From an uncultured Bacteroidia bacterium (GTDB lineage: Bacteria; Bacteroidota; Bacteroidia; Bacteroidales; UBA932): 64,000 bases of DNA. Shown here one piece after another: positions 41,928-50,781 of the stretch (positions are counted from its first letter, which is position 1; each line of letters starts with the position of its first letter). The notes beneath the pieces are model-generated. The model was not told the DNA's origin. It worked only from the letters and a program-made list of their open reading frames with translations, and did not search any database. The DNA lies in contig CACWOZ010000007.1 of the NCBI GenBank assembly GCA_902762655.1, positions 1-64,000 on the forward strand. The letters are read 5' to 3'. The position numbers and the translations under genes are program-made.

Positions 41928-43016
41928 TTATTTTTCCAACCAGGACAGGAAAGCGTCCACGCGGGCGCGGCTGACCTCGAGACTGCCGGCACTGCCGGGA
42001 GCCGTTTCTCCAAAGACCGTTTCCAGCATCAGGCGTCCTCCGGGAATGCGCTCCGCCCCGCGTACCGCGGCCTTCGCGATAATGGCGCTGCGCGAGATGC
42101 GGAAGAATTTTGAAGGGTCAAGGCCGTCAAGCAGTTCATCGAGCGAGGGATTTACTACGTATCTGGAGCCGTCCATCAGGATTTGATACGTTCCCTTATT
42201 TTCGGAAATAAAACATGCTATGTCGGAGGTCTGCACCGGCACGATGCGGTCGCCGACGCGTACCAGATATCTTTCCTTATAGGCGACATTGTCAACTGCA
42301 GCTGCCGGAACGGCAATCTCCGGAAGCCTCTCCAGCAGTTTCCCCAGCCCTTCTTCCTCGCCTGTCTTGCGGTATTGCTCCACGGCATTCTGCAGCGAAT
42401 CAACATGTTTCTTGAGAACATTGTAGCGCTGCCGGGCCTCATCTCCCTTTTCGCGTTCCGCTTCCACCTGGCGGCTCACGAAGCGGCTGATGAAGATAAC
42501 GTCTGCAACGAAAATCAGCAGCGCCAGCGCGTTGCCCACGATTTCGGAACGGGAACCTGCGCCGGACGAATACAGGTCCAGCATGACGCGCACTATGTAT
42601 ACCACCGCGATGCCTATCACCAGCACCATGATCTGCCGGTCGCTGAAAGCGAAGTTGTTACCTCGACCACGGGCGGCTAAGGAAGAACGGGCGGACAGCC
42701 ACAGGCCCCATCCGATCAACTCTGTGGTGAGGAAAGTAGCCAGACCGGACTGAAGCAGCGACCCGCCGATGAAAAGATTCAACAGCGCCGCCAGGCCCAC
42801 ACCGGCAAAGTAGCCCAGGATATTCACAAGTACAATCGCTGCCGCGGTAAACTCCAACGACAATCTTTCCCGAAGGCAGATGATTACGGTGAGCGTCATA
42901 GTGAGAAGAGTAAGCAGGAGTGTGTCGCTAAGGCCGGCAGCACGGCAGAGTACGGCGGTGCCGAGATGCAGCATCGCGAAGATGTGGATTATCCATCCTG
43001 TGCTCAACTTCTTCAT
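41928..43016 (-). CDS. Membrane-bound LytTR-type transcription regulator
   Basis: A 362-residue protein: about five hydrophobic helices in the first 190 residues (for example LLLTLLTMTLTVIICL, IMVLVIGIAVVYIVRVML), a coiled segment (about 205-235), and a LytTR DNA-binding domain at about 258-355 (RYLVRVGDRIVPVQTSDIACFISENKGTYQILMDG, SLDELLDGLDPSKFFRISRSAIIA). Start 43016 follows a TATCTTGC box (about 43030-43023) by a few bases; a longer frame from 43052 contains that box and was rejected. It diverges from the starch locus, where SusR-type regulators normally sit, so control of that locus is plausible but unproven. Confidence 0.83.
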   Translation of the reverse strand: MKKLSTGWIIHIFAMLHLGTAVLCRAAGLSDTLLLTLLTMTLTVIICLRERLSLEFTAAAIVLVNILGYFAGVGLAALLNLFIGGSLLQSGLATFLTTELIGWGLWLSARSSLAARGRGNNFAFSDRQIMVLVIGIAVVYIVRVMLDLYSSGAGSRSEIVGNALALLIFVADVIFISRFVSRQVEAEREKGDEARQRYNVLKKHVDSLQNAVEQYRKTGEEEGLGKLLERLPEIAVPAAAVDNVAYKERYLVRVGDRIVPVQTSDIACFISENKGTYQILMDGSRYVVNPSLDELLDGLDPSKFFRISRSAIIAKAAVRGAERIPGGRLMLETVFGETAPGSAGSLEVSRARVDAFLSWLEK

Positions 43017-43155
43017 ATCGCTGCAAGATACGAAAAAAACGTTACAATTCATCCGTCAAAAGCAGCGCTTCGTCCGAAAAAAGCATCCATTCATCGCACG
43101 CGCTTATTATTTATAAGTAAAATGCCCTAAATTCGCATGAATTTTAACACTGGAC

Positions 43156-44490
43156 ATGACCAACAAGAGTAATCTTAACTTCTGGCAGATGTGGAATCTG
43201 AGTTTCGGATTCTTCGGCGTGCAGATTGCCTATGCGCTGCAGAGTGCCAACATCAGCCGCATATTTGCGACGCTCGGCGCCGATCCGCACCAACTAAGTT
43301 TCTTCTGGATACTTCCTCCCCTCATGGGCATGATAGTCCAGCCCCTCATCGGCAAGTGGTCCGACCGCACCTGGTGCCGTATGGGCCGTCGCAAACCCTA
43401 TCTTCTGGTGGGCGCCATCGTGGCCGTGCTGGTGATGGTTCTCCTGCCCAACGCCGGCAGCCTGAATCTCTCCACATCATACATGCTTCTCGGGCTCAAT
43501 GCCGCCATGTGGTTCGGTCTGTTCAGTCTTATTTTCCTCGACACCAGCATCAATGTGGCCATGCAGCCCTTCAAGATGATGGTAGGGGACATGGTAAACG
43601 AGGAGCAGAAGGCCAAGGCCTACTCCATCCAGAGTTTCCTCTGCAATGCAGGCAGCCTTTTCGGATATCTTTTCCCCATCTTCTTCACCTGGATAGGAAT
43701 CGCGAACGAAGCGCCTGAGGGTCAAGTGCCTCCGAGTGTCATCACCTCCTTCTATGTGGGAGCCGCCATCCTAATAATCTGCGTGCTCTACACTTTCATG
43801 AAGGTCAAGGAGATGCCTCCGGCAGAGTATGCCGAATTCCATGGGATCGACCCGTCAAAAACCGAAAACGCCAAGAGCGAAGGGCTCCTGAAGCTCCTCA
43901 CCAAGGCCCCCCGCACCTTCTGGACCGTGGGCCTCGTGCAGTTCTTCTGCTGGGCAGCCTTCCTCTACATGTGGACCTACTCCAACGGCACCCTGGCATT
44001 CAACTGCTGGGGCGGAGTCACCGACACCGCTTCCGCAGACTATCAGGCCGCCGGCAACTGGGTGGGAGTCGTGTTTGCCGTGCAGGCCGTCGGCTCCATC
44101 CTCTGGGCCACCATCCTGCCTAAGTTCAGGAACCTGAAGACCGCTTATGTGCTGAGCCTTCTGCTCGGTGCGGTGGGATTCGCGTCCCTGTTCTTCATCC
44201 ACGACAAGTTCCTCGCCTGCGGCGCCTACTTCCTTATCGGCGCAGCCTGGGCGGCGATGCTTGCACTGCCATTCACCCTGCTCACCAATGCGCTTGAAGG
44301 TAACCCCCATATGGGCAGTTACCTCGGCCTGTTCAACTGCACCATCTGCCTGCCGCAGATAATAGCTGCCGCAACCGGAGGCCTGGTACTCAAAGTCTTG
44401 GGCAGTCAGCCCGCAATGCTCATGGCAGCAGGCGCCTTCCTCGTGCTGGGAGCGCTCTGCGTGAGATTCATCGAAATCAAACAGAAATAA
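43156..44490 (+). CDS. MFS sugar transporter (SLC45/GPH-like), probable maltodextrin importer
   Basis: A 444-residue inner-membrane protein with twelve hydrophobic segments. The loop 2-3 motif is GKWSDRTWCRMGRRKPYLLVG (about 75-95), typical of SLC45/GPH-type sugar transporters. It opens with LNFWQMWNLSFGFFGVQIAYALQSANISRIF, a pattern seen in Bacteroidota maltose or sucrose carriers. It is the first gene of the starch locus, ten bases before susC, and would carry oligosaccharides from periplasm to cytoplasm. A weak box TAAATTCG (43128-43135) precedes it. Confidence 0.85.
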   Translation: MTNKSNLNFWQMWNLSFGFFGVQIAYALQSANISRIFATLGADPHQLSFFWILPPLMGMIVQPLIGKWSDRTWCRMGRRKPYLLVGAIVAVLVMVLLPNAGSLNLSTSYMLLGLNAAMWFGLFSLIFLDTSINVAMQPFKMMVGDMVNEEQKAKAYSIQSFLCNAGSLFGYLFPIFFTWIGIANEAPEGQVPPSVITSFYVGAAILIICVLYTFMKVKEMPPAEYAEFHGIDPSKTENAKSEGLLKLLTKAPRTFWTVGLVQFFCWAAFLYMWTYSNGTLAFNCWGGVTDTASADYQAAGNWVGVVFAVQAVGSILWATILPKFRNLKTAYVLSLLLGAVGFASLFFIHDKFLACGAYFLIGAAWAAMLALPFTLLTNALEGNPHMGSYLGLFNCTICLPQIIAAATGGLVLKVLGSQPAMLMAAGAFLVLGALCVRFIEIKQK

Positions 44491-44500
44491 TAAAATAGAT

Positions 44501-47467
44501 ATGAAGAGAATCCTTACTCTCACAACAATGCTCGTCCTGAATCTGACGGCCTTTGCACAAGGCTATCAGGTCAAAGGTATCGTAGTCGATCCCCTGGGCC
44601 CCGTGTTTGGAGCCACGGTCCTGGAGCAGGGAACCACCAATGGTGTGTCCACGGGCATCGACGGCGATTTTGTCTTCACCGTTTCCGGACCGGAAGCGAT
44701 CGTGGAAGTCAGTTGCATCGGCTATGGCACCCAGACGTTCAAGGCGTCCGAAATGCCTGCCACCATCACACTTTCCGACGACACCACTTTCCTCGACGAG
44801 GTTGTGGTGATCGGTTACGGTTCACAGAAGAAAAAAGAGGTCACCGGTTCTGTCGCTTCCATTAAGAGCGAGGATTTCAATGCCGGTGTCAAGACCAACC
44901 CTATGGGGCTCCTTCAGGGCAAGGTCGCAGGTCTGAACATCATCAAGACCACCTCCGACCCTACCAGCACCGGATATAATATCCAGATCCGAGGCTTCTC
45001 CACCCTTGACAAGGGCGCGGGAACATCTCCTCTGTTCATAGTCGACGGTGTGCCCGTGAGCAACATAGACAACATCTCCAGCGATGAAATCGCTTCGATG
45101 GATGTGCTCAAAGATGGCTCCGCTGCCGCAATCTACGGCACCCGCGGAACCAACGGCGTCATCATAATCACCACCAAGCGCGGCGAGAACTTCGAGGATG
45201 TGGCCAACACACATGTTGAGTATTCAGGATACGCCTCTGTTTCCGTCAAGAACGGCGACCTCGGCATGGCGACTCCTGAAGAGTACCGCAATCTTGCCGA
45301 ACTCAGCGGCGGCATGGTGAAACCTTCGCTCTATACCGATGCCGAAGGCAATACCTATAATACCGACTGGCTCAAGGAAGTGACACGCGCGGCCGCCATA
45401 GCCCATAACCACAATGTGGCTATCGTGGGTTCATCACGCAAGTTCAACTATCGCGCGTCGGTCAACTATAAGAATGCCGAGGGTATCGCCCGTAACACCA
45501 ACCGCAACGAGATGATCGCCAAGATTGCCGCCGGCCAGAAAGCTCTCGACGGCTGGCTCGATCTGCAGTACGACATGTCCTACATGCACTACCGCAACGA
45601 TTACTTCTGCGGAGATTTTAAGTATGCCTCGCTGCTCAATCCGACCTATCCCATCTACGATGCAAGCACTGCCAACGGCTACTATTTCCCTACTGAAACC
45701 GGCGCGGTGAACCCTGTCGAGAACATGAACCGGAAGGAATCCTACGGCGACGGCAACTACTTCCGCGGAAGTGTCAAGGCCACGGTGAACATCAAGCCGG
45801 TGGAAGGCCTGAAAATCAACGCATTCGGCGCAATGGAAGAGGGCGACAACCGTAGTTTCTCCTACAATCACGGCGTCAATACCGATCTTTCCAATTCCGG
45901 TACCGCTTCCCGCGGAGGCAACTTCAACTACAGCCGTCTGCTGGAAATAACCGCCGACTACGTGCACAGTTTCAATGGTCACAGTCTCGCCCTTGTCGGA
46001 GGTTTCTCCTGGCAGAACTTCCTTTATGACGGAGCTGACATCTCCAACAAAGGATTCCCTACCGATGATGCCAAGTATTACCAGATAGGCAACGGTGACG
46101 CTACCAAGCAGTATCTGAATGTCAGTTCTTACCGCAATTCCAATACCCTGGCAGCTCTGTTCGTACGTGCCAATTATAATTATAATGATAAGTACCTTCT
46201 CTCCGCTTCGGTCCGCCGCGAGGGCTCTTCCCGCTTCGGTGCCAACCACAAGTGGGGTCTCTTCCCGGCAGTAAGCGCTGGCTGGCGTATCAGTGGCGAA
46301 GACTTTATGAAGGATGTGGCGTGGGTGAACGACCTCAAACTGCGTGCAGGTTTTGGCGTTACCGGCAACAACCTTGCAAGCGACCTCCGTTCCATAGAAA
46401 TGCTCTCCAACGGGGGCACCTTCTGGTACAACGGCCAGTATGTTTATACCTATGCCGTCGCCCAGAACGTCAACCCCGATCTCAAATGGGAGAAGAAGTT
46501 CGAGTACAACTTCGGTGTTGACTACAGCCTTCTGGACAACCGCCTTTACGGAAGCCTGGATGTGTACTACCGCCACACCGCCGACCTGCTCTGGGACTAT
46601 GAAGTGCCTACTCCTCCCTATCAGTTCCATACGCTGCTTGCAAATGCCGGGCAGATGGACAGTTACGGCGCCGAACTCTCGCTCAGTTATGTTGCCGTCA
46701 AGAAGGATGCCCTCACCTGGACAACGACTCCTACCATCTCCTTCAACCGCAACTATATCACCCGCCTGTCCGACCCTGAGAAGGGCTTCAACTACAAGGA
46801 AACCACTTCCGGCGGCGTAGGTGAGAACGGTATCATGAACACCAATACCCAGATACTCATCGAAGGCCAGCCCGTCGGTGCATTCTACGGCCTCGACTTC
46901 GCAGGTTTCAAGTCCGACGGCACTTGGATGTTCAATACTCCCGAGGGCGGTGTGGTTTCCGGTGCAAATGCCACCGAGGGCCATCGCCAGGTGATAGGTA
47001 ACGCCCAGCCTCTGTTCACTTTCGGATGGAACAACAACATCCGCTACAAGAACTGGGACGCATCTCTCTTCTTCCGCGGAGTTTTCGGCAACAAGATCCT
47101 GAACCTCACCCGCTGGGCATACGGCCCTCAGGACTCCCAGACCTTCAATGTGTTCATGAAGGATATCGACGGTGCCAACACCGTCCTTTCCGATAAGGCG
47201 CACTTCTCCAGTTATTATCTGGAGGATGGCTCCTACATCAAACTCGACAACCTTACCATAGGTTATACTTTCAACCTCAAGGAGAACAAGTTCATACGTT
47301 CCGCGAGGGTTTATGCAACCGGCCAGAACCTGCTGACCATCACCAGGTACAGCGGCCAGGATCCCGAAGTCAACACCACCGGCGTATGGGATGCAGGTAT
47401 AGACTGGTGCTCATTCTATCCAACCGTGGCTACCTTCCTGATCGGTGTCAACATCAGCCTTTATTAA
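44501..47467 (+). CDS. susC: SusC/RagA-family TonB-dependent outer-membrane transporter
   Basis: A 988-residue protein: signal peptide 1-19, carboxypeptidase-regulatory-like domain about 22-95 (YQVKGIVVDPLGPVFGATV), SusC signature EVVVIGYGSQKKKEVTGSVASI (about 95-117), plug domain with IQIRGFSTL, FIVDGVP and IYGTRGTNGVIIITTKRG, then a 22-strand barrel to the C-terminal aromatic strand. With the next gene it forms a lidded importer, here for starch-derived oligosaccharides judging from the amylase genes downstream. Cotranscribed with the MFS gene. Confidence 0.93.
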   Translation: MKRILTLTTMLVLNLTAFAQGYQVKGIVVDPLGPVFGATVLEQGTTNGVSTGIDGDFVFTVSGPEAIVEVSCIGYGTQTFKASEMPATITLSDDTTFLDEVVVIGYGSQKKKEVTGSVASIKSEDFNAGVKTNPMGLLQGKVAGLNIIKTTSDPTSTGYNIQIRGFSTLDKGAGTSPLFIVDGVPVSNIDNISSDEIASMDVLKDGSAAAIYGTRGTNGVIIITTKRGENFEDVANTHVEYSGYASVSVKNGDLGMATPEEYRNLAELSGGMVKPSLYTDAEGNTYNTDWLKEVTRAAAIAHNHNVAIVGSSRKFNYRASVNYKNAEGIARNTNRNEMIAKIAAGQKALDGWLDLQYDMSYMHYRNDYFCGDFKYASLLNPTYPIYDASTANGYYFPTETGAVNPVENMNRKESYGDGNYFRGSVKATVNIKPVEGLKINAFGAMEEGDNRSFSYNHGVNTDLSNSGTASRGGNFNYSRLLEITADYVHSFNGHSLALVGGFSWQNFLYDGADISNKGFPTDDAKYYQIGNGDATKQYLNVSSYRNSNTLAALFVRANYNYNDKYLLSASVRREGSSRFGANHKWGLFPAVSAGWRISGEDFMKDVAWVNDLKLRAGFGVTGNNLASDLRSIEMLSNGGTFWYNGQYVYTYAVAQNVNPDLKWEKKFEYNFGVDYSLLDNRLYGSLDVYYRHTADLLWDYEVPTPPYQFHTLLANAGQMDSYGAELSLSYVAVKKDALTWTTTPTISFNRNYITRLSDPEKGFNYKETTSGGVGENGIMNTNTQILIEGQPVGAFYGLDFAGFKSDGTWMFNTPEGGVVSGANATEGHRQVIGNAQPLFTFGWNNNIRYKNWDASLFFRGVFGNKILNLTRWAYGPQDSQTFNVFMKDIDGANTVLSDKAHFSSYYLEDGSYIKLDNLTIGYTFNLKENKFIRSARVYATGQNLLTITRYSGQDPEVNTTGVWDAGIDWCSFYPTVATFLIGVNISLY

Positions 47468-47479
47468 AATCTGACGGTT

Positions 47480-49204
47480 ATGAAAAAGATAATATTTGCT
47501 TCGATACTTGCTCTTCTCGCCCTGAATTCCTGCGACAGCATGCTGGACGAGGTCAATTATGGCAACCCTACCACCAAGGATATGATGTCCAAGGAAGAGA
47601 ATGTTGCCCTGCTTGTAGGCCAGGCCTACGCCGATGTCAAATGGCTGCACGACCACTGGGGATACTGGGGCGTCGTGACCCTTACCGCCGATGAGGGCGT
47701 ATGCCCCATCCGCATGCCCGACAAGGACTGGGCTGACGGCAACTATTGGCGCAACCTGAATACCCACAACTGGGATGTCATGGGCCAGGCCTTCCGCAAT
47801 ATCTGGAACACCACCATCTCCGGCGCAGTGCTCTGCAACAAACTGATTGCTACTCTCGAGAACAATAAGGAATCGATGTCCGAGAAGGTTTTCGCACAGT
47901 ATGTGGGAGAACTCGAGGTTATGCGCAGTTACTACTATTACATGCTCTTCGACTGCTTCGGACGCATCCCTTATCAGGAAAAATTCGAATCTGACACAGA
48001 ACCCCTCATGGCTCCCGAAAAAGTATGGAGCCGTCTGGTGGACTGTCTCGAGAAGAATGCTCCCAACCTCCCCGTGGTAACCGACGCCAACCGTGCACTG
48101 AACTATGGCCGCGCCACCCAGGGCTTCGCATATGCCCTGCTCGCACGCCTTTACCTCAATGCCGAGTCTTTCGGGTGCACTCCTTCCAACATCGACCTGA
48201 CCAACAGCGCAAGCAGCAAGATCGGTTCCGCTGCCGACTTCTACACCAACGCCGTACGCTGCTGCGACGCCATCATCGATGCCAAGTCATATACCATCGA
48301 AGAGAATTTCTTTACGAACTTCAAGATCAACAACGAAGGCAGTAAGGAGAATATCTTCGTGATAGTCGAGAACGGCAATGCCAAGTTCGATGCCCGCAGC
48401 AACGGAAGCATGTCGAACAAGCTCCGCCTTACCATCCTCACCCTCAACTATAACCATCAGCAGACCTATGGCATGATAGAGAAGCCCTGGAACGGCTTCT
48501 GTGCCCGTCCTTCGTTTATCGAACGCTATAACAAGAACGATGTCCGTGGAGCCGGCACCGACGCAGAGCGCGCCCTTGGAACCAATGCCACCCATCAGTG
48601 GGGCTGGTTCGTGGGACCCATTTACGATGCAGATGGCAAGACTCTCCTGAAGGACAAGGACGAAGCCAAGTCCGATGCTATCATCGTTCCTACCCTTCAT
48701 TCCCTCACCGAGGCTACCGACCTCGAGGGCGCCCGCATGTTCAAGTATGAAGTCGACAAAGAAGGTAAATACGACTACTGCGAGAACGACTTCGTTCTCT
48801 TCCGCTATGCAGATGTGCTCTGGATGAAGGAAGAAGCCATCCTCCGCGGAGGTTCCGGTACCAGCGGCGCGAACAGCGCCGACTTCAAACGTCTGCGCGC
48901 ACGCTGCTTCGACTACAACGAAGGTGACAAAGAGGCTGCCTTTAACTCAGCCTATGCCACAGTTGCCCCAGGGACCATGACCCTGGACGGCATCCTGGAC
49001 GAACGCGGCCGTGAGTTCGCATGGGAGAACATGCGCCGTCGCGACCTCATCCGTTTCGGCAAGTTCAACGATCCCAAGTATGTGGAATTCGTGACAGGCA
49101 CCGACGAGTATCGCAAGTGGTTCCCCATTCCCTATGCAGTGCTGGAGACCTCGCTCCGCGATGAGAACGGCAATGCGATCTGGACCCAGAACCCCGGTTA
49201 TTAG
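47480..49204 (+). CDS. susD: SusD/RagB-family starch-binding lipoprotein
   Basis: A 574-residue outer-surface lipoprotein with lipobox LNSC (C18) and the SusD N-terminal segment DSMLDEVNYG. TPR-like helices follow (YVGELEVMRSYYYYMLFDCFGRIPY, RATQGFAYALLARLYLNAESF), and the C-terminal SusD block has DERGREFAWENMRRRDLIRFG. It forms the hinged lid on SusC and binds the glycan. It is twelve bases after susC. Confidence 0.93.
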   Translation: MKKIIFASILALLALNSCDSMLDEVNYGNPTTKDMMSKEENVALLVGQAYADVKWLHDHWGYWGVVTLTADEGVCPIRMPDKDWADGNYWRNLNTHNWDVMGQAFRNIWNTTISGAVLCNKLIATLENNKESMSEKVFAQYVGELEVMRSYYYYMLFDCFGRIPYQEKFESDTEPLMAPEKVWSRLVDCLEKNAPNLPVVTDANRALNYGRATQGFAYALLARLYLNAESFGCTPSNIDLTNSASSKIGSAADFYTNAVRCCDAIIDAKSYTIEENFFTNFKINNEGSKENIFVIVENGNAKFDARSNGSMSNKLRLTILTLNYNHQQTYGMIEKPWNGFCARPSFIERYNKNDVRGAGTDAERALGTNATHQWGWFVGPIYDADGKTLLKDKDEAKSDAIIVPTLHSLTEATDLEGARMFKYEVDKEGKYDYCENDFVLFRYADVLWMKEEAILRGGSGTSGANSADFKRLRARCFDYNEGDKEAAFNSAYATVAPGTMTLDGILDERGREFAWENMRRRDLIRFGKFNDPKYVEFVTGTDEYRKWFPIPYAVLETSLRDENGNAIWTQNPGY

Positions 49205-49259
49205 AATTTTTACTAAAACCTGAAATATTTATTAACAACTTTATTAACTAAAACGTTTT

Positions 49260-50711
49260 ATGAAAAAGTTTTTCCTTTTGAGTGCACTTGCACTCACCGC
49301 TGTCTGCTTCGCTTCTTGCGGAAAGGACAACAAGAATACCAACCTTGACGAGGCTGTCGAGGACGGTTTCTACGTAGCCGGCGAGGCTACCGGAGTTTCC
49401 GAGCTTAAGCCCGCTTACATGATGACTGCAGGTATCAACGAGGCTGCAGACCAGACCAAGCGCGCTGGTATGTACGAGAAGTACCTCGTGCTTCAGGGTG
49501 GCAAGGAGTTCGACCTCAAACTTTATGAGGCCGGCAAGCAGACCCGCTACAGCGCAACTCTCGCCGAGTTCACTCCCGAAGAGGGCAGCACCATCTACGG
49601 CGAGGATCCCCAGATGGCCATTATGAAAGGCGAACTCAAGACCGGTGACACTGCTCCTGCAATGAAGGTCTCCGCTACCGGACTCTATCACATCGTGCTC
49701 GACCTCAACAAGGCCGGCGACCTTGCAAACGCACAGATCATCGTCGCTCCCGTGGAGTGGGGTGTCCGTGGTGCAATGAACGGCTGGGGCTTCACCAAGA
49801 TGGAAGCCACCGCATTTACCAACGACGGTATCACCTACACCATCAAGGACGCCGAGATGCCCAAGAACGGTGAGTTCAAGTTCGCTTACGGCGGTGCCTG
49901 GAAGATCACCCTCGACGATGCCGGAAAGGTTCGCGCCAACACCAACCTCGGTAATGTCAACGAGGACAAGGCAGAAGACGCTCTCGCAGCTGGCGGAAAG
50001 AACATCAAGGTCGAGAAGGGCGGTCTCTACGACATCACCCTTACCTTCAAACTCACTGCAGGTGAGCTTGGCGCTTCCTACACTTCCAAGATTGTCCTCA
50101 CCCAGGAATCCACTCTTCCCGAGGAAATGTATATGATCGGCGAAGGCATCCAGGGATGGAACCTTGCTGCGGGCGGCGATGCTGTTGCAATGCACCCGTT
50201 CCACAGCCAGCCCGGCCAGTTCTGGGCAATCCGCTATATCGAGGCCGGCAAGGGCTTCAAGTTCAGCACCATTAACACTGACTGGGGCAAGGAGTTCACC
50301 GATCTCGGTAATGGCAAGGGCTTCACTGTTGCCGATGGCAACTGCTCCGTCGCTGAAAGCGGCCTCTACACCCTCCAGGTCGACTACGCAAACAGTAAGG
50401 TCATCGTTGAGCCCGCAGTTATCGTCGGTATGGCGGAACCTTTCGGCAACGCCAACTGGAACAAGGACCTCGAGAGCGCCCGCTTTACTATCAACGGCAA
50501 GCTCGCAAGCTACACCACCGTTGCTGCCGGCACCCAGATCCGCACTTGCGTCGTATGCGAACTCAGCGGTGACTGGTGGCATGCAGAGTTCATCCCCAAG
50601 GATGGCAAGATCGTTTACCGCGAGGCTGGCGGCGACCCTGAACAGATCGCCATCGCAGCAGGAAAGAAGATTACCTACGACTTCAACGCCGGTACCGGTG
50701 TGGTCGAGTAA
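49260..50711 (+). CDS. SusE/SusF-like starch-binding outer-membrane lipoprotein
   Basis: A 483-residue lipoprotein with lipobox CFASC (C20). Repeated beta-sandwich modules are marked by V-R-G-A-M-N-G-W (about 164-171), MYMIGEGIQGWN (about 291-302) and a last unit starting VGMAEPFGNANWN (about 387-399), each with W and K positions of the starch-binding site. Length matches SusF (about 485) more than SusE (about 390), and only one such gene is present. A-rich leader, no Shine-Dalgarno. Confidence 0.85.
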   Translation: MKKFFLLSALALTAVCFASCGKDNKNTNLDEAVEDGFYVAGEATGVSELKPAYMMTAGINEAADQTKRAGMYEKYLVLQGGKEFDLKLYEAGKQTRYSATLAEFTPEEGSTIYGEDPQMAIMKGELKTGDTAPAMKVSATGLYHIVLDLNKAGDLANAQIIVAPVEWGVRGAMNGWGFTKMEATAFTNDGITYTIKDAEMPKNGEFKFAYGGAWKITLDDAGKVRANTNLGNVNEDKAEDALAAGGKNIKVEKGGLYDITLTFKLTAGELGASYTSKIVLTQESTLPEEMYMIGEGIQGWNLAAGGDAVAMHPFHSQPGQFWAIRYIEAGKGFKFSTINTDWGKEFTDLGNGKGFTVADGNCSVAESGLYTLQVDYANSKVIVEPAVIVGMAEPFGNANWNKDLESARFTINGKLASYTTVAAGTQIRTCVVCELSGDWWHAEFIPKDGKIVYREAGGDPEQIAIAAGKKITYDFNAGTGVVE

Positions 50712-50731
50712 TATCGCCTGAAAACCTTTTG

Positions 50732-50760
50732 CCTGCAAGCCCCTGATACGGACTTGCAGG
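50732..50760 (+). ncRNA. Intercistronic hairpin in the starch locus
   Basis: Stem CCTGCAAG (50732-50739) / CTTGCAGG (50753-50760) with an inner CCTGATACGG loop region, flanked by TTTTG on the left and TCCTGTTAAAAA on the right. General plan, position between genes and flanks resemble the two fimbrial hairpins, but the CTGACC loop is only partly kept. Confidence 0.45.
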
Positions 50761-50781
50761 TCCTGTTAAAAAACATTGTCC

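Noticed and set aside
45434-47203. 589-codon open frame antisense to susC
   Set aside because: susC is certain on the plus strand; the antisense product lacks a signal, fold pattern or promoter.
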